Assembly (NCBI GenBank): GCA_942486035.1
Contig: CALNXK010000162.1
Location: 689,001 to 753,000 of the forward strand
Reading direction: 5' to 3'
Length of the DNA stretch: 64,000 nt
From: Porites lobata
Taxonomy: Eukaryota; Cnidaria; Anthozoa; Scleractinia; Poritidae
Shown here: in pieces, positions 1 to 10,730 of the stretch
Layout: the number at the start of each line of letters is the position of its first letter
Position numbering within the stretch: position 1 is the first letter of the stretch
Translations under genes and position numbers: made by a program
The notes under the pieces: model-generated
What the model was told of the DNA's origin: nothing
What the model saw: the letters and a program-made list of their open reading frames with translations, nothing else
The model's database searches: none

Positions 1-462
1 ATACCGTACATCAGAGGCACCTCTGAAACTATTGCACGTATATTACAACGTTACAATATACGTGTTGCGCACAAACCGATAACCACTTTACGGCAACTGC
101 TTGCTAATGTCAAGGACAAAGACAAACCGGAGGACAGACAGGGAGCAGTATACAAGATCAAATGCTGCGACTGCCAGGCTTCTTACATTGGTGAAACCGG
201 CAGAAACCTAAGCACGCGGCTGACCAAACACAAACGCGCGACGAGGAATGCTGACGTCAACAATCACATTGCTGAGCACCATTTAAAGACGAAACATCAA
301 ATTGACTGGGACTCTGCGACATGTATAAGGTATTCTACAGACTGCTATCAACGTCTCACTTTAGAAAGCTGGTTTACTAACTTAGAACAAACGCCACTGA
401 ATCGTAGCCAACAGTTACCAGCGCCGTACAAACGACTTATTGACGAGATCAAGCAAAACTAA
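1..462 (+). pseudogene. Penelope-like element, C-terminal GIY-YIG endonuclease (partial)
   Basis: An open frame runs from the first base of the window to a TAA at 460-462 (153 codons, no start codon inside). Its middle carries a Cys-x2-Cys pair followed by YIGETGRNL and TRLTKHKRA, the GIY-YIG nuclease signature. The Cys-rich lead-in and the His-containing segment after it (NNHIAEHH) match the C-terminal endonuclease that follows the reverse transcriptase in Penelope-like retroelements. In that family the nuclease nicks target DNA to prime insertion. The reverse transcriptase lies off the left edge, so completeness cannot be judged. The visible part has no lesion. A free-standing GIY-YIG gene is less likely because the frame is already open at the edge and transposon debris follows. 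Confidence 0.75.
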
Positions 463-750
463 CTACGAGAGAATGACAATTTGATTAACAATAGACGACT
501 GCTTAACTGTGACAACAGACAGATCGAAACGCACCAATTACTGATTACGAGTCTTCATAGCCAATAACATCACGGCTTAACTGACAGACGACCAATGACA
601 TCACGACGTAATTGACCAATCAAATCAATAACCAGAGTATAATACCATCAACTGACGTGATACAACTCACTTTGACTCTGAAGATGACTACCGCACAGGT
701 TGTCGAAACGTCAGTCACTGTCAACAGCAACAGTCCTATTCAGGACTACG
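463..750. other. Non-coding stretch after the Penelope-like frame
   Basis: AT-rich sequence rich in short repeats of the type GAC.ACCAAT...ATCACG (near 540-620). It probably represents the 3' untranslated end of the Penelope-like element. No terminal repeat or target duplication was identified. Homology to the duplicated GPCR-flank module begins around 750. Confidence 0.4.
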
Positions 751-2630
751 TTCACCCAGACGATCAAACTCAACCTACGCTTGAAACACTTCATACCAGA
801 AACGTTTCAAGGCTTGCACGTTTCTAACTTTAAGACTTTGCTCACGATACTACAATTACTGGCACGACTTTTCACACGCAGCTCGTGTGCACAGCGTCTA
901 ATAATCACTTTTCAGTTAGTACACCTGCTGTACCATCCCGCCTATCCTTTTTGGCTTCTGCACCTCTTGTGTTAATCAACGACAGGAAACCGAGTTCGTT
1001 CTGGGAATATAACAAGACTAAAATTTAAAATTCGAAACTCGCAGTTAAAGACAAAAGGATCGCTTTATGTAATATCTATATGTAATATCTAGGCATAACG
1101 CTTCTAAGATAGCAGAGTTACCGCAAAGATTCCCTAAACAGGGTCGTCAGGTGGTTGGGGGAGTGAGATTTCGCAGCAGCTATCTTTAAAACAAGAAACG
1201 GGGAATGGGGGAATGGGAATGGGGAACGGGGAAAGGGGCATCTTTAAAATGGGGAATCTTGAAAAAATGGGGAATCTTGAAAAAATGGGGAAATCTCTAA
1301 AGCGGGAATATTCAAAATGGGGAATCTTTAAAAGTGGAAATCTTTAAAATGGAGAATCTTTAAAACGGGGAATCCGATTTAAAAGATTCCCCGTTTTGAA
1401 GATTCCCGTTTTTAAAGATTCCCCGTTTTAAAGATTCCCCGTTCCTCGTTCCCCATTCTCGTTTTCCGATTCCCGGTTCCTTGTTTTAAAGATATCCATT
1501 TCGCAGCTTTATTTTATTTTATTTTTTTCGCCTTCATGCTAGGATCTTTAGAAAATCCTGAAAATGCGCCAAAAATCATATCCCACAAAATTTTTGCTCC
1601 ACATCATATGTATCTCTGAATATCGTAGAACAAAAAGAAAACACGTAAAGAACTCATCGTACTTAGGGTAGTGATATAACTTCTTTCCCTTGCACTTAAA
1701 ACTTACCGATTTTAGTAAAATCCAGCCAGTAATCTAGTATCAATGCTGCGTTCTGTTTGGTTGAGCTACTACTAGGCTATATGTTATAGCCCAGTAGTAG
1801 CGAAAAGCGCGGGCTTTTTGACGGCAAAAAAGGATTAAAGTCTAGCTTTAACTAGCTAAAAGTTTTTTATTCTCGATATTTTTGACCAACTAGTTGGATT
1901 TTACTCAAACAATCGGCCTCATGGACTATTGACTCAGAGCCTATTCGGGCTCGAGGAATAATTGTTAAATATCCACGTCCTATTCTTTTACTGCACTGCT
2001 TTGTTGTCAGAGTTCAACTTTTTGCATTTATTTCACAATAAATTAGCCCAAATTTAGAGAATTAAAATGAACAGGTGAATTATATGCAAAATCATTTGGT
2101 TTCAATTTCTCCAAAACAAAGTTTACTACATCATTTCATCCTTTACTGAGCTGTTGACTCTTCAGTTTAGTTCTAGCTCTCTGAACTCTGTATTTTTACT
2201 AATAATCTTCCTCATAAGTTTATCAATATATTACTATTTGTTAAGCAATCGCGCTCTCCTTACGCGTTCCTGCTAAAAGTAAAACGAGGTTCCTTCGTTA
2301 ATTTTGCAAACGTCACAACAGTTTTATTGGTGTCTTGACATTCGTCCATTATAATTTTTGATGAAGCGTGCTCCCAAGTTAAGATGTTATCACAGTGCTA
2401 TTAGTGAAAAGAAAATATATCCCGGTTTCTCGGCATTGTTGCAGTTAGGACAGTATAGACCCTTAGTGAAAGTAACACGGCCATAGAACCTATCAACCTA
2501 TCAAGACTCAGTCGAAACCAAAAGAAAAAAAAAGTACAAAAATGAAAAGCAAATTTGTCGTAAATGAATAAATTATGCACCACCCATCTTATATTGAGCC
2601 TGCTTTTCCTCATTTTAAAAACCTTACGTA
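750..2630. repeat. Duplicated module R1, copy 1
   Basis: This is the non-coding flank of the GPCR units. Landmarks shared with the copies at 13.2, 28.4 and 32.6 kb are AACGTTTCAAGGCTTGC (about 810), TTTTTGGCTTCTGCACCTCT (about 949), CCGCAAAGATTCC (about 1120), the block TTTTTGCATTTATTTC (about 2015) and TAAATTAGCCC. Indels and point differences show old, independent drift. A hairpin element is inserted at 1178-1497 in this copy only. No conserved reading frame runs through the copies, so it is treated as non-coding. Confidence 0.8.
1168..1507. mobile_element. 320-bp hairpin MITE with 10-bp target duplication
   Basis: The element occupies 1178-1497. The direct repeat ATTTCGCAGC lies on both sides (1168-1177 and 1498-1507). 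The ends are inverted: TATCTTTAAAACAAG from 1181 and its complement CTTGTTTTAAAGATA ending at 1494. The left arm is a string of GGGGAATCTTTAAAA-like units, and the right arm is the complementary string, meeting near 1375. The whole element can therefore fold back. Module R1 copies at 28560 and 33110 show the site without the insert. A target duplication of 8-10 bp suggests a hAT-like or Mutator-like mobilising transposase, but no transposase is present and the family is unassigned. Confidence 0.82.
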
Positions 2631-2636
2631 TGTAGT

Positions 2637-2660
2637 AATAATAATAATAATAATAATTTA
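2637..2660. repeat. (ATA)n microsatellite
   Basis: Seven to eight tandem ATA units inside module R1. The other R1 copies lack this run at the equivalent place, so it expanded locally. Confidence 0.85.
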
Positions 2661-2859
2661 TTTCTTATTACGCGCAAATAAACATCTGAATATGATCAAA
2701 TGCGCCTGTACGTAGACTGGACCGGCGAGCATTATGACACAATTATTTGTCTAATACCGATACCCTGGACCAAATCGTCTCTGAAATCAACAGTTGAGCG
2801 ATTTTGGTGGCGCGATTTCTTTGCTTGAGCGAAGTTGAGCCACGCCGAACTAGTAAGTG

Positions 2860-3880
2860 GAGCCAGTGTAAAATATAGGTTCGATTAGGGGCCACCTGTG
2901 AAATGTTTTTTCAACTGAAAAATCCTCTTAGCCCTTACCCACAATGAACGCCCTCAAACAGATAGCAGAACCTATTCCTTAGAACGATTTATGATAATAC
3001 TACCGTAGGTGAGCTGTGGTTGTCATAGATACCTTTGACATATACTGTCTAAACAGCCTTCAATTCCATACTGCAGATAACAGGTGCTTTTAGAGTACCC
3101 TCACAGAAAATCCTCTTATCGATTCCGATTGCTGAAAAACTGATAAAACGTTTTTAAAACGTTTAATTCAGCTTAGAAATGTTCAACTCTGAGGCTAACT
3201 AATCGCATGATCAAATAGCGTCGACAAAGAAAAAAGTTCAACATAAAAGTGCATCAAAATATGTCAGTTTATGGAGAAATAATTCTCCGTTAATCAGTTA
3301 TAGCAGCTTAGCTCGAACGGAAATATTCTTGTAACTTATTATCCAGAAAGAATAACACGTTTTATAATCTACCATAGATGTGAATCGAATGTCTCTTTTA
3401 GAGAATGACGAATGAGTTAACATGACCGCGTCGCAGCTGTGAACTAGAGGCAGGTCCTTTCGGAATATCCCTTAGTTATAGAATAACACGAATGATCATC
3501 CCAAACATGCACAGAAGTGTCTCCCTCGCGCGCCCCGTTTTTTCTTGCGCCTGCTACGCAGGATAGCACAGAAGTCACTGCAGACACTTATCTTTTGATC
3601 AAACTAGTTGTTTCCTCTAGACATACTTACTCACTTTAGCCTTTTTCTTTTCTTTTATGAGTAATTTTTTGAGGAAACTCACTTGTATGCATTCATCTTC
3701 GCGATAAATTTGATCTCTGCTTGGAAAACAGGCTAGATGAGCAGGTGGAATTTATGCAACTTTTAGTAAACATGAACTTTATAATTACTCTTCATTTTTA
3801 GGCTGGCAAAATGATAATAATAAAGAAGTGAAGACCAAAATGTCAAAGAAGACTCTCGGAACCATTAATTTAGCGATTAT
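2860..3880. repeat. Duplicated module R2, copy 1
   Basis: Shared with 17.6-18.5 kb and 38.6-39.7 kb. Landmarks are GGGGCCACC with AAATG..TTTTTC (about 2890), CCCTTACCCACAATGAACG (about 2932), AAAACGTTTTTAAAACGTTT (about 3145), CCCAAACATGCACA (about 3500) and GACTCTCGGAACC (about 3850). It follows R1 directly, as in the other two places, so R1 and R2 were duplicated together. No reading frame is conserved. Confidence 0.75.
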
Positions 3881-6400
3881 ATATTGAATAAGGATGAGTA
3901 TGATATGAAGATTTATGGAGATCGAGAAACTAAGAGGCGGATAACACCTTCCTAGATCTGCATAATTCTTCAGATTATAAGAAAGCTGAATCCAAGAATT
4001 GTTTTATTATTGATTTAAAGTAATTCCTAGTTTAAAAACAAGCTAAAGCATCCCCTTGATGTTAAGTTCCGGTCTTCATTTGCCTGTTCCAGATCAAGTT
4101 CAGGTATTTAACAATTATTGCACGAGTGCGCTTTGGATTTGAGATGGTACTAAGTCAACGAGGCGCGTAGCGCCGAATTGGCTTTGGAATAATTGTTTTA
4201 TTAAAAACTCTCACAAAATATAAATATTGTTTTTAATTTTGAGCAGACGCGTACAGTTGCAAAATTTGGAGAGCATGTTAAAATGGCAATATTACCATGA
4301 TGGCTAAGCCAATCAGAGCTCTAGAATTGCATTATCCAATGATTCAGTTTTTAATAAAAAGGAATGTCCAGTTCTGCAGATATTCTTCAAGTAGCAGTTG
4401 TCCTTCGAGTTGTATCCTTGCTGTTTTTGCTATGCTTTGAGGCAGTAGTTCGCCTACTTCTTCACAAAGCTGTTTCACCATTTTCTATATGGTTCTACTG
4501 CTTTACCAAAATAACGAAACCTCGTCCCCAGGACTTCTCGGTTACCTTCCCTTTTCTGGTGATTACCCTGTTCTATTAACGTTTTATTCCGGATATCGAA
4601 AACATCTTCCAAATTTGTTCAAAACTAGCAGGGGGCTTACATTCGAAAGGGCTTATCTACGGAGTGAAATTTTCGTTTCAAAATCGATTGCGCTAGCCTT
4701 ACAGTTGGAAGTAAATTTACCGTTTTTGCTTTGTTTTACTTTGTATTTGGGGCAATTTTCCAAGTACAAGCCCCCGGGGGGCAGAGGCAACTTAATGGAG
4801 GTTTTTTTTTTTGCGTTGACGGTTTGGTGGGGCCTATATTTGGAGGGGCTTATACATGGAGGGGCTTATTTTCGGAATTTTACGGTAACCCGTGGGATCT
4901 GAGCAAATCAAAAACGAAGATATAATTATGATGATTCGGTACTTAGCAAGTCTCTTTTAAGAACATCAACAAAAGGTGCATAGTTTGCTATGTTGTTATT
5001 TTTATTTTGAAGAGCAGGATTTGCTTTCAGTCCACTTTATTTCACCTTATTAACAAATTAGGTACACATTGCATAATTATCTCCAGGTAAATTTGACACT
5101 ACAGCCTATCAAGCTATGAGCGGAATTTAATAAATATGTGTCGATATATGCGGAAGCGAGCAACCATCAGGCTACATGATAAACCTACTGCTGAGCCCTA
5201 CGACATACATAATTTACGTCTTTATGATAACTTAAGTTAGTTATTCACTGTATATCGTTTTCAGTGAACAACCAGTAATTAAACTTAGTCAAAATTAAAG
5301 GAAAAACCTCTGCGTTTTAAAAACAAGCCACAGTCAATCCACATTGTTCTACTTTGCTTTAGTTCTCACCCTTTTACAATGTTAAAAAGGACTTTTACAA
5401 TTTTAAAATGAAGAGAAGCGGTAACGTGAAAAAAGATACTATACTATTCCTGGGCCAAAGAAATGTTAAAAACAGTATTTCCATACCTTTTCTTAAATAA
5501 ATTTTGTTACGCCGTAAAATGTAATAAAATGTGATAACTTTGCTAACGCATAATGTAATAACGTAAAATTTGATAATATAAGAAGTTGTGGCTCAGTAAT
5601 CAGTAGCGGATTCAGATGTTCATTTAAACTATAGGTTATTATTATTATTGTTAATATTATTCTTGATATTAATATTAACATTATTATGAATATTATAAAT
5701 AAATAACAGTTGAAATAAGGAGACGCAATCATCTATAGCGAACCGAATCGTACATTTGTTTCCGTTTTTGAATGTAATACAGGTGCCAAATCAGGAGCAT
5801 TTGTAGATTTTTCTGTTCAATTATTGCACATTTTCTGTTGGGTGTCTAAGGCTACAAAAGGCAGAATTTAGGTTGACAACTGGGGAAATGCGTCGAGAGT
5901 TGAAATGGGTGATTTCTTAGGGTGATAAACACTCGCAACAGCCATAATAGGACCTGCCCATTATGATATCTTGACACTCGCTAAAGCACTTGACTTTATT
6001 GTAAACAATATTTCTAATTAATGAGTTTTCCTTCGACTATTTGTGTGAGTATATCCCTGGCCACTCAAACAATTAAGACGAACTACGCAATACAACTTGT
6101 GCGTTCCCGGGCAAACACAATACTTTTGTGTCATCAGCTCAGCTCTAAAAATTTTTTGCGCTGTCTGCATTAGGCCGGACAACTACATTGCCAGGTAAAC
6201 TGTTTGGACTCTATAAAGCTTGGGAGCTTCCTAATGAAAGAAATTTTGACTTAAAAATACAGCATTAAGAACGAACACATTCAGATCCTTAATTAAATGA
6301 AAAATAAGCAAAAAGTAATTTCCAGCCAAAGTTATCTGGTTCTCGTGAAAAAAAAAATGTGACAGATCGGATATCTTTTATTACGTGCTTTTTCACTATT
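3881..6400. other. Gene-less AT-rich stretch with repeat debris
   Basis: No open frame with recognisable protein similarity. A short inverted-end element lies at 4109-4202. Around 4630-4905 there is a degenerate repeat built on GGGGCTTA and GGAGGGGCTTAT units, beside a CCCCGGGGGG block. The longest frame here (4489-4902) runs through that repeat and has low-complexity composition, so it is not called a gene. The remainder shows nothing I can identify. Confidence 0.5.
4109..4202. mobile_element. Short MITE, family a (copy 1)
   Basis: Starts AACAATTATTGCACGAG and ends AATAATTGTTTTA, giving inverted ends of about 10 bp around a GC-richer core containing GAGGCGCGTAGCGCCG. The same architecture occurs at 21668-21793, so this is a dispersed family. 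Confidence 0.55.
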
Positions 6401-6401
6401 A

Positions 6402-6790
6402 GGCCTGTTTCAAAGGTCAGGTTACTGCCATGCCGATTGAAATTCGATTTAAGCACGGCGCTTTCCAAAATTTGATTTCAAAAGTCGTGTTACTGCGCTT
6501 TTCACAAACATGCGAACTCTAAAGTTCAAAAGCCGCCTTCACAATTGCGTTTTTCGCTGCCTCGATCACAAGCAATGAACCTTGAAACACACAAACACAC
6601 GAGAATGGATCGAAATCCACCAATCACAAATCACAAACCATGACCTTTTGAGCCCGTTAAAGTAAAGTTTTGTTTCCTAAGAGGTCCGTTAAGATGATTG
6701 ACGACAGCGAAAAACACAATTGTGAAGGCGGCATTTGAACTTCAGAATTCGCATGTTTGAGAAAAGCGCAGTAATATCTTGCCGGACTCA
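6402..6790. mobile_element. Foldback element with about 80-bp arms
   Basis: The segment from about 6492 (TTACTGCGCTTTTC, CAAACATGCGAA, GCCGCCTTCACAATTG, GTTTTTCGCTG) recurs as its reverse complement ending near 6775, with about 115 bp between the arms. A few mismatches separate the arms. The left boundary may extend to about 6402, where AGGCCTGTTTCAAA begins. No target duplication was resolved and no coding sequence lies inside. Confidence 0.65.
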
Positions 6791-7322
6791 ATTCATATAT
6801 TCTAAATATATTCTAAATATTTGAGTAATGCATTGAAATTTGAATAAAGCGTTTTTATTCCTTGTTTTCGACAACAGCTATTTTATTCGACTGACTTAGT
6901 ATACTCTTTGCAGCGACTCTTTATATTATATTTTGTGTTAGTATTACAATATGCGGCGATTATTACATTTGGCGGAGTAACAAGTTTTCTTAGCCTGGCA
7001 ATTTAGTAAAATGTAGTGAATTTGAATTTTGAAGGGAGAAGCGCGAGTCGAGAAATAAGTTTTCAGTTCATCTAGAGCTTTTTCGACAAGGTGATTTTTT
7101 GTTATCAATAATCAATTTTTTTATTATCCAAGATCAGTTATAAAGGATTTCCCTGCGCCAAAGAACTCCACTTCTCATTGACCAATTACTAAAATTTAAA
7201 AAGTGTTCTTTGAATCTTCAAAGTTTGTTAACCTAAGTCACTGTCCACATTTTTGCTACCAGTCAGTCATTATTGATTAATCAATTTTTTTCTCAATTTG
7301 TTTTCATTACGTACTATACAGC
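6791..7322. other. Gene-less AT-rich stretch
   Basis: Low-complexity AT-rich sequence downstream (3') of the receptor pseudogene. No frame or repeat of note was recognised. Confidence 0.4.
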
Positions 7323-7945
7323 AGGAAGTTCAATGGACTCCACAGGCTTTGGCTCTCTACAACAACAAAGTTTCCTGGCTGCTTTCCTGAATTCTTGCAT
7401 TCTTAAACCGTATATTATTGGATTAACTATGGAATTACATAAATATAAGGCAAAAAATGTAAGGTGAAAGCGATAAGCTATCACAGGGCTCAAGTCACAC
7501 CATGTGTCTCAACATAGCTACCCAAACAGCCAAAGGTAGAATGGTCAGGAAGGACGCCACAGTCATTACAAATAAAGTTATTGATAGTTTCTTCTCTGCT
7601 AAAAGCTTTGATCCAAAAATATGTGATTGAGGGCTGCTTTTGACATTCAAAGTAATAATCACATAAGAGAATAATAAGAACTGCAATAAAACAATAAGAC
7701 GCAAATACGTAAAAATCCAATGTGAACTGTGCACGTAAAACAACTAAAATGGCCACCATAGATGCAAAAAATAAGGCTAAAAGCCAACTAAATGTTATTA
7801 CCGTAAAGTATATTTGTTCACGTATTAGACAGTGTCTAAAGGGATAAATAGTTGCGTGCAACCGCTCTAACGAAATTAATGAGAGATTAGCTAACGAAGC
7901 AGCTGGAAATAATGATTCCAGAGTTAAGTATAGGAATGCATACCA
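7323..7945 (-). pseudogene. Class A GPCR pseudogene 1 (TM3-TM7 only)
   Basis: Read on the minus strand from 7945, the sequence gives WYAFLYLTLES, then the TM3 end SLISLERLHAT, TM4 (TFSWLLALFF), TM5 and TM6 (VASFLTILP). After a stop and frame change near 7490 comes TM7 with NSIVNPIIYGLRMQEFRKAA. These match the two intact receptors segment by segment. TM1, TM2 and the start codon are absent: homology stops at the Trp codon at 7943-7945, exactly where Polinton-like sequence begins. A frameshift near 7600 and a TGA near 7495 break the remaining frame. It is a dead relative of the genes at 11.4 and 30.9 kb and cannot encode a seven-helix protein. Confidence 0.88.
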
Positions 7946-7974
7946 GTAGTATACATGGCTACTTCAGTCGGTAA

Positions 7975-8260
7975 CCAATCAGAGCGCAGCAAATGTTGCT
8001 CTTAGCCAATCAGAGAGCGAGAAAGTGGTCACATGACTCATTAGCATGAAAACGTCATCAAAAAATTCATGTGACCTCTCTCGACCAATCAGAGGGCGGG
8101 ATTGGCATCACGTGACCCTGGGTCCCAGACATGGGGAAAAGAACACGCGCACACAGAGTTTGACCGTGAAAAAAATCATTTTTTTAATCAACAAATCGCG
8201 AGTGGAGCCTGGTGACAAGCGGGACGTGTGTGACGTCCGAATGACGTCACGCCCTTTTTT
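7975..8260. promoter_or_regulatory. CCAAT-box triplet and CRE-like sites at Polinton end
   Basis: The motif CCAATCAGAG occurs three times in about 115 bp (near 7976, 8009 and 8085), each followed by a GC-rich GCG or GGGCG. CRE-like GACGTCA or ACGTCA cores occur near 8243 and 8051, and CACGTGAC near 8110. The cluster resembles a TATA-less promoter or terminal control region of the element. Direction and activity are inferred only. Confidence 0.4.
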
Positions 8261-9770
8261 TTACAAATCTAATAGCAGGTCGAGTTCATCCCCAATCCTC
8301 TCGTAGCCATAAGGATAGCTCGATTTAGTGGCCAAATGGATGACGCGCTTATCGAACACCAACTCATACTGCTTCACGCGCGGAACCACTTGAATTTGTT
8401 TCTTCTCTAAATCCCGTTTGAAATAATGAGGGGTGGTAATGTTCAAATTTCGGCGAGAGTCCTGAGGCGAGTTTAATTCCGAGAGAATGTTGTCTTTCAT
8501 GGTGTGAAAATTGAGAATGGCGGAGCCACGGACGTTCAAAGTGAATCCACGTACCTTTCACACCACTTTGCCTGCGCGTGTTAGGTACCCATAGTTCTTG
8601 GCGCCCCCAGAAACAAACTCGGTAATGACGTCCGTGGTGATGGAGGGTTGATTGGGACGCCATCGATAGATCACACTGTCCGTATCGTAGTAAAGGACTT
8701 GCTGTTGAAGGGTGTCGAGGGACTCGTAGAGCTTCAGTCGAGCATGGCAAGTGGTGAAAGCCGCCACAAAGATATTGGTCTTGGTGCCTTTGACGGCATT
8801 GTCTTTGACACTGGTGTAAACGGCCTCCAGGATGTCGTCGGTGCAGAGGCGGAGAGTGCTGATATCGAGAGCGGCATCGGAGATGAGGCTGAACAAATGG
8901 GCGGGGTTTTGGACGGTGACGGTGGTGGGTTTGTTGATCCGCTCGCCGAATTTACCCCAGAAGCTGCAGAGCATCAGTTTGGCCGTGGCCTTGCGACCGG
9001 GATTTTTGGCAATGCTGGCAATGTCCAGTCGGATGCCCTCCCGTTCCTGGTAGCAAAGAATATAGTCTCGTTTTTGCTCTAGGGTCTGACACCAACTGGG
9101 CCACCCCGCCGATTCTTGTTTGATCTTTAGCCAGATGTTGACGTAATTGGCGAAAAGACCCGTTTGGCGTTGCTCGGGGGGAAAATGCCAGACTTCGTGG
9201 ATCTTGATGAGAGTGTACCCCTTTTCGACGGCTTTGAACTGCTCGGGCGTGCACCAGGTCCCGCGTAGCATGCGATCATTATCGGAATGGGGGCAATAAT
9301 GGGTTCTGGTCAACATGGGTTGGGCCTGCTCCTCCTGGACACAGGGACGGCAGAGAGGAAACGTGAGCTTTTGGCCACAGCGTACGGGCAAGACGGGGTG
9401 GAACAGGCCAGCCGGAGGAAGAATGTCCACGGTGGCCAGGCCAAAATACGATTCCAGGGATTGGTCGACGGGTTGGGTGATGATTTTCGGATGACCGATG
9501 GGGTAAGGGCAGTTTTTATTCACCCACGGGTACAGGGAGGTGACATCAACAGAGCGTATCTCTTCGCCCTCCCCAGCCACGGCATGCAGAGCTACCGCGC
9601 CGGTTCGACCCCCAAAAAAGGCCTCGCGGGGTTCCAAGGGTGCGACCAGATCGAAGAAAGCCAGAAACTGAGATACAGCAGGCTCGTTGTCGACCAATCG
9701 GTCCCAGTCACACTCCCACATTTCGATGACCGTGTAGCCTGCTCGGAGCAGAGCCATACGTTTGGAGAGC
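8261..9770 (-). pseudogene. Protein-primed-type family B DNA polymerase (Polinton-like), truncated with in-frame stop
   Basis: The main frame encodes about 400 residues up to a TGA at 8558-8560. The same frame then continues for about 98 residues to 8261. Palm motifs are clear: motif A DVTSLYP (residues 81-87 counted from the ATG at 9787), motif B KATAKLMLCSFWGKF (266-280) and motif C YYDTDS (366-371). A Cys-rich insertion (CRPCV) lies between A and B. The thumb lies beyond the stop (VRGSAILNF). The 3'-5' exonuclease and terminal-protein-like N-terminus are missing. Motif B has Cys where family B enzymes normally have Asn before Ser. The ATG at 9787 lies in flanking R1 sequence and is not a genuine start. 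A relic of element replication machinery, probably non-functional. Confidence 0.85.
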
Positions 9771-9890
9771 ATTTTTCCGTTTGTCACAAATCGTTGAAAT
9801 GGAGTTCATAGCTACGGTGGCGTTATCCCCTTTGTCATTCGTTCAACCAAAAACGTAATGAAACACTTCATGCCAGACGGTGTATGACAT
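9771..9890. repeat. Duplicated module R1, short copy 2
   Basis: About 110 bp matching the start of R1 as seen at 13190 and 32640 (ATGGAGTTCATAGCTACGG, TCATTCGTTCAACCAAAAAC, AACACTTCATGCCAGA). Homology ends where the 7-bp minisatellite begins. Confidence 0.7.
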
Positions 9891-9891
9891 T

Positions 9892-9953
9892 TGCAGACTG
9901 CAGACCGCAGACTGCAGACTGCAGACCGCAGACTGCAGACCGCAGACTGCAAA
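9892..9953. repeat. 7-bp minisatellite (GCAGACT/GCAGACC)
   Basis: About eight tandem heptamers alternating GCAGACT and GCAGACC. It lies exactly at the point where R1 homology stops. Confidence 0.9.
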
Positions 9954-10730
9954 CTTCTTATTATCCTCTTTTACTCGTGTGTGTATATAGCATTATCATC
10001 TCTATAATAAGTCCGTATTCAACTTCTAATCGAATGAAATGTGCATACGTCGATCGTTTTTCTACATGTGGCTGAATGTTTTTATGAACGATGTAAGCTA
10101 AATGTATAAATAAACTTATACCTTTCAAATAGCCTTTCCCGTGCAAGGAATCTATGCAGAACTTCAGCCCTGTCGTGATAGATATTTTTTCTACCGAACG
10201 TACTTGTTCGGTTTATTTCAAATACACAAGATTTTTTATACGCTACGTTAGAAAATGTCAACTGAAAAGTAGTTGTTTTACTTAATTGCATTTTTTCGAT
10301 AACCACCACATTTCAATGAAAGGCTTACTTAAAGAAGTTATAACGATCACTGGAAATGGACACTAAAATGGCTTCAGGGTTTTACCACGTTTTAAGGATT
10401 GTCACACCATCTTCGCATTTTTATTGAACTCGCTCACCAACCCACTCTTCCGGACAATTTCTGGTTTCGCTCACTGTTTTTCTCGGTGACCAAGAGCTGA
10501 TCTTCCTTTTGCGATACGTAACAATGATTTCTTAAGCCTATAAGTAATTTTGGAGCCCATCGAAACATTAAATTAAGATTTTCCTCATTTTCCGGTAACT
10601 CAGTTTGTTTGTCGTCTTGCCAAGAAGTAACCCGCATTAGCCTCGCTTTCGCACGAAAACAAGCACTCGCCCTAAGTCGCCCGGGAATACGAAACTTGCC
10701 TATTAAGCGGACGTTAAGAATAATGAGGAC
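9954..10730. other. Gene-less stretch
   Basis: AT-rich sequence with no supported gene. The small frames here have no recognisable similarity, and none is shared with the other duplicated units. Confidence 0.4.

Larger units (their letters stand above)
7945..9770 (-). mobile_element. Polinton/Maverick-like element fragment
   Basis: A 1.8-kb island sits between GPCR pseudogene 1 and module R1 sequence (homology to R1 resumes near 9770 with TTTTTCCGTTTGTCA). It contains a protein-primed-type DNA polymerase B frame and about 310 bp of non-coding sequence starting AGTAGTATAC at 7945. Polinton termini usually begin with AG, so 7945 may be a true element end. The other terminus and the remaining Polinton genes (integrase, ATPase, protease, capsid) are absent. 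About 1 kb of receptor and upstream sequence is missing at the junction compared with the intact unit, so insertion or repair was accompanied by deletion. Confidence 0.7.

Noticed and set aside
4364..4925. Overlapping frames of 71, 137 and 64 codons
   Set aside because: They run through a degenerate GGGGCTTA repeat and low-complexity sequence; no start context, domain or splice structure supports a gene.
8648..9811. Long plus-strand frames (144 and 174 codons) opposite the polymerase
   Set aside because: They are shadows of the GC-rich minus-strand polymerase B frame, which carries clear catalytic motifs.
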